This document shows, in pieces, positions 1 to 7,594 of a DNA stretch of 27,829 nucleotides. The stretch lies in assembly GCA_030652805.1 (NCBI GenBank), contig JAUSPT010000001.1:1-27829 (forward strand), in the 5' to 3' direction. Positions within the stretch are counted from its first letter, which is position 1; each line of letters starts with the position of its first letter. The position numbers and the translations under genes are program-made. The notes beneath the pieces are model-generated. The model did not search any database and was not told the DNA's origin. It saw only the letters and a list, made by a program, of their open reading frames with translations. The stretch is from a bacterium. Lineage in GTDB: Bacteria > JAHJDO01.

Positions 1-149
1 AGGGCTAACTCCCGAACTCTTCAGACAATTTGATTTGCCACAAACAAGATCGCCTTGATTATTATTTTTATTTCGTTCAAATTTATTCGCTGATTTTCTC
101 ATCTAAATTTTCTCATTACTTTTTGTAGCTAAACTGTTACCAACAAACA
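1..149. other. Left flank of the IS1380-type transposase, no supported gene
   Basis: AT-rich stretch before the transposase. A short open frame from base 2 to a stop at 56-58 could be the tail of a gene cut by the window edge, but 18 codons are too few to judge. I compared this stretch by eye with the bases after the transposase stop and found no convincing terminal inverted repeat, so the left end of the insertion sequence is not located. Confidence 0.3.
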
Positions 150-1415
150 GTGCTTCCATTCAAGTTAGAAATGACGAAAGATATAATAACTGCGCATGCA
201 GGATTAGGTTTACTTGGAGAATTTGCAGCAGGTTTAAAATTACTGGAGCTAACGGACAGATATCTGCCGGGGCCAGGCAGCGGAGCAGGATATAAAGCTC
301 ATGAGTACATCTTTCCACTGATTTTGATGCTCAATGGAGGCGGGAGAAGTTTGGAAGATCTCCGACAGATAAGAGAAGATAATGGACTTCGGAAGATTTT
401 ACCTTTAAAAAGAGTTCCTTCCTCAGACGCAGTTGGAGATTGGTTGAGGAGAATGGGAGAGAAAGAAGGTCTTAACGGGCTTGAGAAAGCAAACAAGATA
501 CTGCTAAAGCGGGGAATGAAATATGACGGGCTGAAGAAATACACACTGGATATAGATGCTACAGGCATTATAGCGGAGAAAGAGTCAGCAAAGAAAACTT
601 ATGAAGGATTTAAAGGATATATGCCAATGACAGGTCATATAGCGGAAAATGGTCTGATATTGGGAGACGAGTTCAGGGAAGGGAATGTGGGGCCTTCAGC
701 CATGAATCTCGAATTTCTGAAGTACTGCATAAAACAAATGCCAAAAGCAAAGGGAGTTGGAGCGGTTAGATCTGATAGCGCCGCATATCAAGCTGAGATT
801 GTAAACTACTGCGAAGACAACAATATTTCATTTGCCATAGGCGCTGGTTTAGACAAAGCAGTGTTGGAAGCTGTAAAAACAATTCCAAAAGAAGATTGGG
901 AACCTTATCAGAACGGGCATATTGCCGAGACGGTTCATTGCATGAACAAAACTAAGAAAGCTTTTAGGCTCATAGTAATACGGAGACCCTCTCAGAAGGA
1001 AATGTTTGCATACGAAGACACTGGTACAAAATATACTGCAATAGTCTCCAACAAGACAGAATCAGCAGAAGAGATTATAGAGTGGTACAATCAACGTGGA
1101 GAATGCAGTGAAAACAGGATAAAGGATCTGAAGATAGGATTTGGCATGGAAAGAATGCCTTGTGGACAGTTTGAGGCAAATGCTGTTTTCTTTAGAATAG
1201 GTGTCATAGCGTATAATACTTACAAATTGTTTGTTCTGCATGCTCTGGATAGATCGTGGCATAAACATCAGGTACAAACAGTGCGATGGCGATTGTATCA
1301 AATAGCTGGAAAGATTGTATATCATAGTGGACAAATCTTCTTAAAGGTGAGAAAGGCTTTATGCCGGATGTTTAAAGATGTTCGTCTGAGAATATGGGAG
1401 TTTGCCAATACTTAG
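150..1415 (+). CDS. IS1380-family transposase
   Basis: DDE transposase of 421 residues that cuts and joins the ends of its own insertion sequence. The family is recognised from the N-terminal block FKLEMTKDIITAHAGLGLLG (residues 4-23), the first acidic site in LDIDATG (D136), the second in VRSDSAAYQ (D209), and the C-terminal YNQRGECSENRIKDLK block, whose E321 is the likely third catalytic residue. The length is normal for IS1380 members and no frameshift is seen, so it may be active. The GTG at 150 is chosen because the family-like FKLE block lies upstream of the first ATG (171), and an in-frame stop at 126-128 rules out anything much longer. No clear Shine-Dalgarno sequence precedes it, which is common in transposases. 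The family call is from remembered sequence, not a search. Confidence 0.88.
   Translation: MLPFKLEMTKDIITAHAGLGLLGEFAAGLKLLELTDRYLPGPGSGAGYKAHEYIFPLILMLNGGGRSLEDLRQIREDNGLRKILPLKRVPSSDAVGDWLRRMGEKEGLNGLEKANKILLKRGMKYDGLKKYTLDIDATGIIAEKESAKKTYEGFKGYMPMTGHIAENGLILGDEFREGNVGPSAMNLEFLKYCIKQMPKAKGVGAVRSDSAAYQAEIVNYCEDNNISFAIGAGLDKAVLEAVKTIPKEDWEPYQNGHIAETVHCMNKTKKAFRLIVIRRPSQKEMFAYEDTGTKYTAIVSNKTESAEEIIEWYNQRGECSENRIKDLKIGFGMERMPCGQFEANAVFFRIGVIAYNTYKLFVLHALDRSWHKHQVQTVRWRLYQIAGKIVYHSGQIFLKVRKALCRMFKDVRLRIWEFANT
150..1415 (+). mobile_element. IS1380-family insertion sequence (ends not resolved)
   Basis: Coding core of an IS1380-type element. The true element must extend beyond both ends of the gene, but I could not pick out terminal inverted repeats or a target-site duplication in 1-149 or 1416-1500, so only the gene span is given. 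Confidence 0.7.
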
Positions 1416-1709
1416 GATACAGATTAGGAGAAAAGATTTTTGGCCTATACAGGGAGGGGTATGTCTTAAATAGCTGTTATAAGACTTGAGCAGGCATAAA
1501 TTCCTGAATAAAGATTATTCTCTGTCCTCTGAACTGTTTTTGAAGACTGAAATGACAAAATTTGGAGATATATTTAAATCAATGTCGGATTTTGGGTCAA
1601 GCACGATTTTAGTGAATTTTTCCATTTGACAAAGGCTGCAGAATTGAATAAGATTCAGGTGCGTTTTCGATAAGTTGTAAGTCAAAACAATCAACATAGG
1701 GGAGAAAAA
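1416..1709. other. Intergenic spacer between the IS and the serine genes
   Basis: 294 bases. It should contain the right end of the insertion sequence (not identified) and ends with the promoter and leader of the aminotransferase gene. A small hairpin is possible (GTCTTA ... TAAGAC, about 1464-1486). A 60-codon open frame on the minus strand (1515-1697) has a low-complexity, unfamiliar product and no visible ribosome binding site; I do not accept it as a gene. Confidence 0.5.
1626..1654 (+). promoter_or_regulatory. Sigma70-like promoter for the serine unit
   Basis: TTGACA (1626-1631), a 17-base spacer, then TAAGAT (1649-1654). The -35 box is perfect and the -10 differs from TATAAT at two positions. 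It lies 55 bases before the aminotransferase start, giving a leader of about 48 bases. A strong ribosome binding site (AGGGGAG) follows just before the gene. Confidence 0.6.
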
Positions 1710-2843
1710 ATGAGGAAGAATTATTTACTGACTCCAGGTCCGACTTCTGTGCCTTCTGATGTGCTTTTAGAATTGGCTAGGCCTATTGTGCATCACAGAA
1801 CTCCTCAATTTGCCGAGATATTTCGTTCTGTTAATGAAGGGCTGAAATATGTTTTTCAGACAAAAAACGATGTTCTCATATTTGCTTCATCAGGCACAGG
1901 AGCTATGGAAGCCAGTGTTGTTAATCTTCTGTCTCCCGGGGATAAAGCGCTGACAATTAGAGGTGGTAAGTTTGGAGAAAGATGGGATGAAATATGTAAG
2001 GCATACAACATAGAAACTTTTCCAATAGATGTTGAATGGGGTAGGGCAGTTAATCCTGATGATGTAAGAAAAATCTTAGAAAGAGAGAAGGGAATAAAGG
2101 CTGTTTTTGCCACATTGATAGAAACATCAACAGGTATTATGCATGATGTCAAAGCATTAGGCAGTATTGTCAAAGAATTTCCTGCTGTTTTAGTAGTAGA
2201 TGCTGTTAGCGGGCTTGGAGCGGTTGATATACAGACTGATAATTGGAATATAGATGTAGTAGTTGCCGGTTCTCAAAAGGCGTTAATGCTGCCTCCTGGA
2301 TTGGCGTTTGCAAGCGTAAGCAATAAAGCATGGGATTTGGTAGAAAGTTCTAAATGTCCTAAGTACTATTGGAGTTTTGCAAAGGCAAGAAAGTCCCTAA
2401 AAACTGATCAGACTTCATATACTCCTGCTGTGTCACTAATAGTTGGTTTAAGTAAGTCTTTAGAGATGATAAAGGAAGAAGCTCTTGAGAATGTACTCGC
2501 AAGACACAGCAAACTGGCTAAAGCTACGCGAGCTGCAGTAAAGGCTATGGGGCTTGAGCTTTTAGCTCCAGAGTCTCCATCAGACGCAGTAACGGCTGTT
2601 AAGGTTCCACAGGGAATAGATGGTGTGGATTTAGTGAAGAGCTTAAAGAAGAGATACGATGTTATGATTACCGGCGGCCAGGAGCAACTTAAGGGGAAGA
2701 TAATAAGAATCGCTCATATGGGTTATTCGGATACGTTTGATATTATTACAGTAATTTCAGCCTTGGAAATGGCTCTGGTAGATTCCGGATATAATCTTGA
2801 ACTTGGGAAAGGTATAAAAGCTGCAGAGGAGGTCCTAAAATGA
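1710..2843 (+). CDS. Class V PLP-dependent aminotransferase, probable serine-pathway transaminase
   Basis: Fold-type I aminotransferase of the alanine-glyoxylate / serine-pyruvate group (377 residues, normal length). Seen: the N-terminal TPGPTSVP, the cofactor-phosphate loop region SSGTGAMEASV (60-70), the D of VVDAVSGLG (about 164) that contacts the PLP ring nitrogen, and the Schiff-base lysine K190 in AGSQKALMLPPG. The start has the ribosome site AGGGGAG eight bases upstream. Its stop overlaps the serA start (ATGA), so the two are translationally coupled. Family members transfer amino groups between alanine, serine or glyoxylate. Because the partner is serA and no separate serC is visible, I infer that it makes phosphoserine from 3-phosphohydroxypyruvate. 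Alternatives are serine-glyoxylate or alanine-glyoxylate transaminase. The class is certain, the substrate is not. Confidence 0.85.
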   Translation: MRKNYLLTPGPTSVPSDVLLELARPIVHHRTPQFAEIFRSVNEGLKYVFQTKNDVLIFASSGTGAMEASVVNLLSPGDKALTIRGGKFGERWDEICKAYNIETFPIDVEWGRAVNPDDVRKILEREKGIKAVFATLIETSTGIMHDVKALGSIVKEFPAVLVVDAVSGLGAVDIQTDNWNIDVVVAGSQKALMLPPGLAFASVSNKAWDLVESSKCPKYYWSFAKARKSLKTDQTSYTPAVSLIVGLSKSLEMIKEEALENVLARHSKLAKATRAAVKAMGLELLAPESPSDAVTAVKVPQGIDGVDLVKSLKKRYDVMITGGQEQLKGKIIRIAHMGYSDTFDIITVISALEMALVDSGYNLELGKGIKAAEEVLK

Positions 2844-4420
2844 AGATATTAGTAAGTGATTCCTTGGCAAAAGAAGGGATAGAGATTCTCAAAAATAGTA
2901 AGATAGATGTTGATGTAAAAACAAGCATGTCTCCCGAAGAACTCAGAGGCTGCATCAAAGATTATGAAGGTCTGGTTATAAGAAGTAAAACCAAGGTTAC
3001 TAGTGATATAATTGAATCTGCAGAAAAGTTAAAGGTAATTGGCAGGGCTGGAGTTGGCGTGGATAACGTAGATATACCTGCAGCTACGGAACGCGGTATA
3101 GTTGTTATGAATACGCCCGGAGGCAATACTATTTCAGCGGCAGAACATACACTAAGCATGCTTCTGGCTCTTTCCCGCAATATTCCTCAGGCAAATCAAT
3201 CTTTAAAGAATGGTCTCTGGGATAAAAAGAAATTTATTGGAACAGAGGTGTATGGCAAGGTGTTGGGTATAATTGGGCTAGGGAAAATTGGCACAGAGGT
3301 TGCCGGTCGCGCTCAGGCATTTGGAATGCGTATTACAGCATATGATCCATTTATCTCTGTTGAAAAGGCAGATAAACTTGGCATAAGACTTGAGACTTTC
3401 GAGAATGTTTTAAAAAAGTCAGATTATATAACAGTTCACCTTCCTCTAACGCCTGATACAAAGTATATAATAAATGATAAAGAATTTGGTTTGATGAAAC
3501 AGGGTGCAAGGATTATAAATTGTGCGCGTGGAGGCATAATAGATGAGAATGCTCTATGTAGAGCCGTAAAGTCAGGGAAACTTGCAGGAGCAGCTGTGGA
3601 TGTCTTTGAGACAGAACCTTTGCCGGCGGACAGCCCTCTTCTATTATATGAGAATATCATAGTCACACCACATTTAGCTGCTTCTACTGAGGAGGCTCAG
3701 ATTAATGTTGCTATAGACATTGCGCATCAGATAATAGACGCACTGCAAAATGAGAATTATTCTAATGCTGTCAATATTCCGAGTATAGATCCTAAGGTGT
3801 TCAAAGAGATAAAGCCATATTTTAATCTGGCAGAACGGTTGGGGAAATTGCAGCGCCAGCTGGTTGATGGGCATATAAAGGTTTTGAGAATAGAATATAG
3901 CGGAGACGTTACAAACTATAATGTGACTCCTATAACAGTGGCTTTAATAAAAGGTTTGCTGGATCCTGTGCTTAACAAGGTAGTTAATTATGTGAATGCG
4001 TCTTTTATTGCGAGAGAGAGAGGAATAAAAGTTGTAGAGAGTAAGACTAGTAAGGCAGAGGATTTTACAAATTTAATCACTATATACACACAAACTAATT
4101 CCGGAGAATCTTCAATAGCAGGAACTCTGTTTAGGGAAAATGATCCAAGGATTGTACGTATAAATGATTATCATGTTGATGCAGTTCCTGAGGGGTTTAT
4201 GCTTGTGTGTATAAATAAAGATATGCCTGGAATAATGGGGAATATGGGAACAATACTTGGTAAGCATAATGTCAATATTGCAAGCATGACACTTGGTAGG
4301 AAAAAGCAAGGGGAGCAGGCAGTGACCGTATTTAACCTGGATAATGAACCTCCCAGAGAAATACTAGGTGAAATCGAGAAACTAAAAGAGATAATATCAG
4401 TCAAGTTAGTAAGGTTTTGA
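2840..4420 (+). CDS. serA: D-3-phosphoglycerate dehydrogenase
   Basis: Oxidises 3-phosphoglycerate with NAD to 3-phosphohydroxypyruvate, the first step of serine synthesis, in the cytoplasm. At 526 residues it is the long (type 1) form. The substrate domain is split around the nucleotide domain, whose GLGKIG motif is at 146-151. The catalytic set R230 (NCARGG), E259 (FETEP) and H278 (TPHLAAS) is complete. An intervening allosteric domain spans about 315-440 and a C-terminal ACT domain about 452-526 (starts near FMLVCINKDMPG). The ACT domain usually senses serine, so feedback control is likely. The start overlaps the upstream aminotransferase stop by four bases. No promoter of its own is seen. 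Confidence 0.96.
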   Translation: MKILVSDSLAKEGIEILKNSKIDVDVKTSMSPEELRGCIKDYEGLVIRSKTKVTSDIIESAEKLKVIGRAGVGVDNVDIPAATERGIVVMNTPGGNTISAAEHTLSMLLALSRNIPQANQSLKNGLWDKKKFIGTEVYGKVLGIIGLGKIGTEVAGRAQAFGMRITAYDPFISVEKADKLGIRLETFENVLKKSDYITVHLPLTPDTKYIINDKEFGLMKQGARIINCARGGIIDENALCRAVKSGKLAGAAVDVFETEPLPADSPLLLYENIIVTPHLAASTEEAQINVAIDIAHQIIDALQNENYSNAVNIPSIDPKVFKEIKPYFNLAERLGKLQRQLVDGHIKVLRIEYSGDVTNYNVTPITVALIKGLLDPVLNKVVNYVNASFIARERGIKVVESKTSKAEDFTNLITIYTQTNSGESSIAGTLFRENDPRIVRINDYHVDAVPEGFMLVCINKDMPGIMGNMGTILGKHNVNIASMTLGRKKQGEQAVTVFNLDNEPPREILGEIEKLKEIISVKLVRF

Positions 4421-4439
4421 ATGTGAAGGAGTTTGAAAA

Positions 4440-4466
4440 CTTGAAGTCGCATTTTGCGACATCAAG
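4440..4466. repeat. Intergenic hairpin after serA
   Basis: Near-perfect inverted repeat of two 12-base arms: CTTGAAGTCGCA, a TTT loop, then TGCGACATCAAG, with one A-A mismatch. It sits 20 bases after the serA stop. No run of T follows, so it is not a textbook intrinsic terminator. It may stabilise the serA mRNA 3' end or be part of a dispersed repeat. A TATAAT box at 4486-4491 lies downstream without a convincing -35 and might serve the next gene. Confidence 0.5.
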
Positions 4467-4538
4467 CAAGGAAGAATTCGGTTTGTATAATAATAAAAAT
4501 GTCAATGTGCTTGAAGCACAAGTAAAGAGGAGGCAACA

Positions 4539-5498
4539 ATGAAGTATTCTCGTCATTCCATTTATATTGTAATGCTTTTAGCGTTAGTCGTAACAGGATG
4601 TGCAACGAGAAAGGCATTCGTTTCTACTACAAGACTCGCGGAAATAAATTTAAAAGGGATTAAAAGAATTGCAGTAGATAAAATTAATGGAAATATTGGT
4701 CAAAGACTAGCAGATTTAATTACAGTTGCATTATTTAAATCAGATCGTTTCGAGGTAGTAGATAGGGAAAATACTAATAAGATAATAAAAGAGTATCAAT
4801 TAAATATTGGTGGCGTTATTGATGAAAATACGGCAGTTCAGATGGGTAAAGTTTTAGGTGTTTCAGCACTAGTTTGTGGAAATTCATTAATAGACTATGA
4901 CACTAATACATGGACAAAGGATGAAGAATATCGTTCAAGCGGCGGATATGACTATACACGCACTAAATATTATCTAAAGCAGATAGCTAAAATCGAAGCA
5001 ACTTTTCGTATTATTGACTTAACTACTGGTAAACTACTAGTTGCGAAATTGATAACTGAGGAAGCGAGTCATTCAGACTCTTCTTATGATGGGTGGCCAC
5101 AAGGGATAGATAAAGACATACTTATTAAAAATGCATTGGATAAAACCGCTAATAGTTTTATGAGAATAATTGCCCCGTATAATTACCGTGTTGGGATAGA
5201 ATTTGCCCGTTCAAAATCATCCGAGGGGAAAAGCGGAATAAATTTTGCTAAGGCAGGATTATGGAATGATGCACTAAAACAGTTTGAATTAGCCGCAAAG
5301 AAAACCCCAAATGATTCCAGAGCATGGTACAATTTAGGGCTTGCCTATGAATATAACAACATATTTGATAAGGCAATCGAAGCATTCAAAAAATCAAATG
5401 AGCTAAAACCATCCTATGAAAATATGATAGAGATAAATAATGTTAGGCGTATGGAAGCAGATAAGGAAAAGCTAAAAGAACAGGGAGTTAAGGAATAA
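4539..5498 (+). CDS. CsgG-like lipoprotein with TPR repeats
   Basis: 319-residue exported lipoprotein. The N-terminus has a hydrophobic stretch and a lipobox (VVTGC, lipidated Cys21), so the protein should be anchored to a membrane facing the periplasm. Residues about 35-190 look like the CsgG/curli-assembly fold: a strand-rich core with LADLITVALFKSDRFEVVDR (57-76) and the GKVLGVSALVCG pattern, as in proteins that assemble or gate outer-membrane structures. Residues about 235-300 hold TPR units (SRAWYNLGLAYEYNNIFDKA is recognisable), which bind partner proteins. The gene stands alone with a GAGGAGG ribosome site five bases before the ATG. The CsgG assignment is by pattern, and the partner or secreted substrate is unknown. 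Confidence 0.75.
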   Translation: MKYSRHSIYIVMLLALVVTGCATRKAFVSTTRLAEINLKGIKRIAVDKINGNIGQRLADLITVALFKSDRFEVVDRENTNKIIKEYQLNIGGVIDENTAVQMGKVLGVSALVCGNSLIDYDTNTWTKDEEYRSSGGYDYTRTKYYLKQIAKIEATFRIIDLTTGKLLVAKLITEEASHSDSSYDGWPQGIDKDILIKNALDKTANSFMRIIAPYNYRVGIEFARSKSSEGKSGINFAKAGLWNDALKQFELAAKKTPNDSRAWYNLGLAYEYNNIFDKAIEAFKKSNELKPSYENMIEINNVRRMEADKEKLKEQGVKE

Positions 5499-5590
5499 AA
5501 TCTAATCGAAAAATGCAGAAGAGAAAAGTCCCAAATCTTTATCAGACAAATTAGAGAAAGAATAATACAAAAATGATATTGTGCAATAAA

Positions 5591-5625
5591 TGTCTGGATT
5601 CTGCGGTCAAGCCACAGAATGACGT
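5591..5625 (-). repeat. Palindromic repeat, GTCATTC...GAATCCAG type
   Basis: Read on the minus strand it runs from CGTCATTCTGTGG to CCGCAGAATCCAGACA. The arms ATTCTGCGG (5598-5606) and CCACAGAAT (5612-5620) pair over 8 of 9 positions around a 5-base loop. From memory, this is the layout of a very common dispersed bacterial intergenic repeat. Its copy number in this genome cannot be seen here. Confidence 0.6.
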
Positions 5626-5636
5626 AATAAAGCAAA

Positions 5637-5658
5637 GGGACAGGCGTGTGCCTGTCCC
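5637..5658. repeat. Perfect palindrome GGGACAGGC-GTGT-GCCTGTCCC
   Basis: Nine-base arms (5637-5645 and 5650-5658) match perfectly around a GTGT loop. The G+C content is far above its surroundings. Such GGGACAG/CTGTCCC palindromes occur as dispersed repeats in several uncultured lineages (from memory). It has no following T tract, so it does not read as a terminator. Confidence 0.65.
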
Positions 5659-5680
5659 CTACACAAGAATTCCGAAGGAC

Positions 5681-5722
5681 GAGATTGCTTCACTCCGAAC
5701 ACTTTCGGGATTCGCAATGACA
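5681..5722 (-). repeat. Palindromic repeat, TCATTGCGA...GCAATCTC type
   Basis: On the minus strand it begins TGTCATTGCGAATCCCGAAA and ends GAAGCAATCTC. The outer arms ATTGC/GCAAT and the inner arms CCGAA (5695-5699) / TTCGG (5704-5708) give a two-tier stem. This resembles a widespread dispersed intergenic repeat (from memory). It ends 11 bases before the ORF6N gene start, so it probably forms part of that gene's 5' leader. Its core recurs in altered form near 26452-26467. Confidence 0.6.
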
Positions 5723-5733
5723 GAAAAGGGAAA

Positions 5734-6642
5734 ATGACGGATATTGTTAAACAAGATATTATTGAGAAAAAGATATTTTTGATTAGAGATTTAAATGTAA
5801 TGTTAGATAAAGACCTTGCTGAACTTTATGGCGTCCAAACAAAATCACTTAATCTTGCAGTAAAAAGAAATATAGACAGATTTCCAAATGATTTCATGTT
5901 TCAATTAAGCAAAGAAGAGTTTACTAACTTGAGGTTTCAATTTGAAACCTCAAGATGGGGCGGCATTAGATATCTGCCGTATGCTTTTACTGAGCAAGGA
6001 GTTGCTATGCTTTCCAGTGTTCTTAACAGCAAAAGGGCGATACAAGTAAATATCGGGATAATGCGGATATTTGTCAATATAAGGAAAGTGGTTTCTGCGA
6101 ATAAAGAAACGCTTAACAAATTGAATCAATTGGAGGATAAGATTCAATCACACGACGAGAAAATAAGAACGATATTTGAAATTATCCACAAACCATTAGA
6201 TTCAAAATTACTATCTCCGAAAGAACCATTCTCAAATAAAAAAACAATTAGGGATATTATTCGTTCCTGTGAGGAGTATGTTTACTGGATAGATAAATAC
6301 TTTTCAAAAGCAGGCATGGATTGGCTTTTAGAATTACTTGATACTAAAAAAGTAAAATTTGTTAAAATCCTGATGACACCAGAAAAAGCAGATGGAAAGT
6401 TTATTTCGTCGTATAAGGATTTAAAGAAAGAGTTTAAAAATAATGGCATAAAATGTGATTTGCGACTTATAACCGATAAAAATCTGAAAGCAGATATTCA
6501 TGATAGATGGATTATTTCAAAAAATCTATGCTATAATATTCCTTCAACTGATACCGTTAGGAGAGGGCAATATAGTGAGGTAAAAAGAACGGCAAATTTT
6601 CCACCGTTCAATAATTGGTGGGAAAAAAGCAAAGATGTTTAA
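5734..6642 (+). CDS. ORF6N-domain protein with a PLD-like C-terminal domain
   Basis: 302 residues. Residues about 5-95 are a clear ORF6N domain: DLAELYGVQTKSLNLAVKRN (27-46), RFPNDFMFQL (49-58), YLPYAFTEQGVAML (80-93). These are DNA-binding modules of phage antirepressors and KilA-N-type proteins, also found on chromosomes. A charged helical linker (about 118-152) is likely coiled coil. Residues about 166-302 form a second domain (EEYVYWIDKYFSKAG, LRLITDKN, DIHDRWIISKN with H256-D257-R258, then RRGQYSEVK) that looks like a degenerate phospholipase-D-type fold, but I cannot name the family. The ribosome site is weak (AAAAGGG). It lies between housekeeping genes and right behind a repeat cluster, which suggests acquisition. 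A regulatory or phage-related role is inference. Confidence 0.8.
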   Translation: MTDIVKQDIIEKKIFLIRDLNVMLDKDLAELYGVQTKSLNLAVKRNIDRFPNDFMFQLSKEEFTNLRFQFETSRWGGIRYLPYAFTEQGVAMLSSVLNSKRAIQVNIGIMRIFVNIRKVVSANKETLNKLNQLEDKIQSHDEKIRTIFEIIHKPLDSKLLSPKEPFSNKKTIRDIIRSCEEYVYWIDKYFSKAGMDWLLELLDTKKVKFVKILMTPEKADGKFISSYKDLKKEFKNNGIKCDLRLITDKNLKADIHDRWIISKNLCYNIPSTDTVRRGQYSEVKRTANFPPFNNWWEKSKDV

Positions 6643-6670
6643 GTAAAGCAGAAAGATGAAAGAGAGTTTG

Positions 6671-7570
6671 ATGAAGTCAGTAACAATAAAAGTTCCAGCA
6701 ACAACAGCAAATCTCGGGTCAGGTTTTGATACGCTTGCTTTGGCTCTGGATCTGTATAATTATGTTACAATTGAATTGGCTGCAAAAACGCATATAGAGG
6801 TTGAAAATGAGGGGAAAGACAGTTTGCCTCTTGATGAGAAGAATATAGTATATATTGCCGCAAAGGCTGTTTTTGATATGGCTAAGGTCAAGATGGATGG
6901 GTTAAAAATAAAGCTGGTTAATAATATCCCATTAGCCAGAGGATTGGGCGCTAGCGCAGCAGCACGTGTAGGAGGAGCAATAGGAGCAAATTGTTTGCTT
7001 GGGAACAGGTTTAGCAAGGATGAAATTATGTCTCTAACTGCAGAGCTTGAAGGGCATCCTGATAATGTAACACCGGCTCTTTTTGGAGGTTTTACGATTT
7101 CTTATATTGATAAAGGAGAGTTAAAGTATTTCAAGATTAGTCCAAATGTTAAGTTTAAAATAGTAGTGGTTATTCCGCAGTTTGAGGTATCAACATCCAA
7201 GGCGCGTGAAATACTGCCTTCAAAAATTTCGAGAAAAGAAGCTGTGTTCAATATAAGTCGAGCGTGTTTGTTAGTCAGCTCTATTCTAACTGGACAACTT
7301 GAATATGTTGGCCCTGGCATGCAGGATATGTTACATCAGCCTTACAGAAAAAAATTAGTTCCTGGTATGGATGATGTTTTTGAAGCTGCTATGAAAAATG
7401 GTGCCAGAGGTGTGGCTTTAAGCGGAGCCGGTCCTTCAATAGCCGCTTTTGCAACAGAAAGCTTTGAAGCAATAGGAAAGTCTATGCAAAGAGCTTTTCT
7501 GGAGCACAATATAGAGAGCAGATTTCTGGTGACAGAAATTAACAGTAATGGAATAGAAATTATAGATTAA
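6671..7570 (+). CDS. thrB: Homoserine kinase
   Basis: GHMP-family kinase that phosphorylates homoserine with ATP in threonine synthesis. Seen: the N-terminal VPATTANLGSGFDTLALAL, the ATP loop IPLARGLGASAAA (P-x3-G-L-G-x-S-x-A), HPDNVTPALFGGF, and the third GHMP motif ALSGAGPSIAAFA. An in-frame ATG lies 15 bases upstream (6656), but AGAGAG is well placed before the ATG at 6671, and family proteins usually begin a few residues before VPATTANLG, so I take 6671 (299 residues). It is 28 bases after the ORF6N stop and 24 before the next gene. No other threonine-pathway gene is adjacent. Confidence 0.94.
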   Translation: MKSVTIKVPATTANLGSGFDTLALALDLYNYVTIELAAKTHIEVENEGKDSLPLDEKNIVYIAAKAVFDMAKVKMDGLKIKLVNNIPLARGLGASAAARVGGAIGANCLLGNRFSKDEIMSLTAELEGHPDNVTPALFGGFTISYIDKGELKYFKISPNVKFKIVVVIPQFEVSTSKAREILPSKISRKEAVFNISRACLLVSSILTGQLEYVGPGMQDMLHQPYRKKLVPGMDDVFEAAMKNGARGVALSGAGPSIAAFATESFEAIGKSMQRAFLEHNIESRFLVTEINSNGIEIID

Positions 7571-7594
7571 AAATAGGGTGCAAAGGAAGGCGAT

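Noticed and set aside
1416-1500. Right-end inverted repeat of the IS1380 element (GGCCTATACAGGGAGGGG region)
   Set aside because: Its reverse complement does not match anything in 1-149 well enough to claim a terminus.
1515-1697. 60-codon minus-strand open frame in the spacer before the aminotransferase
   Set aside because: It covers the proposed promoter, has no ribosome site and the product is unfamiliar.
4440-4466. Intrinsic terminator for serA
   Set aside because: The hairpin is good, but no T run follows it.
5414-5635. 73-codon minus-strand open frame with a product like VILWLDRRIQTF
   Set aside because: The peptide is simply the translation of the GTCATTC...GAATCCAG repeat plus the end of the lipoprotein gene.
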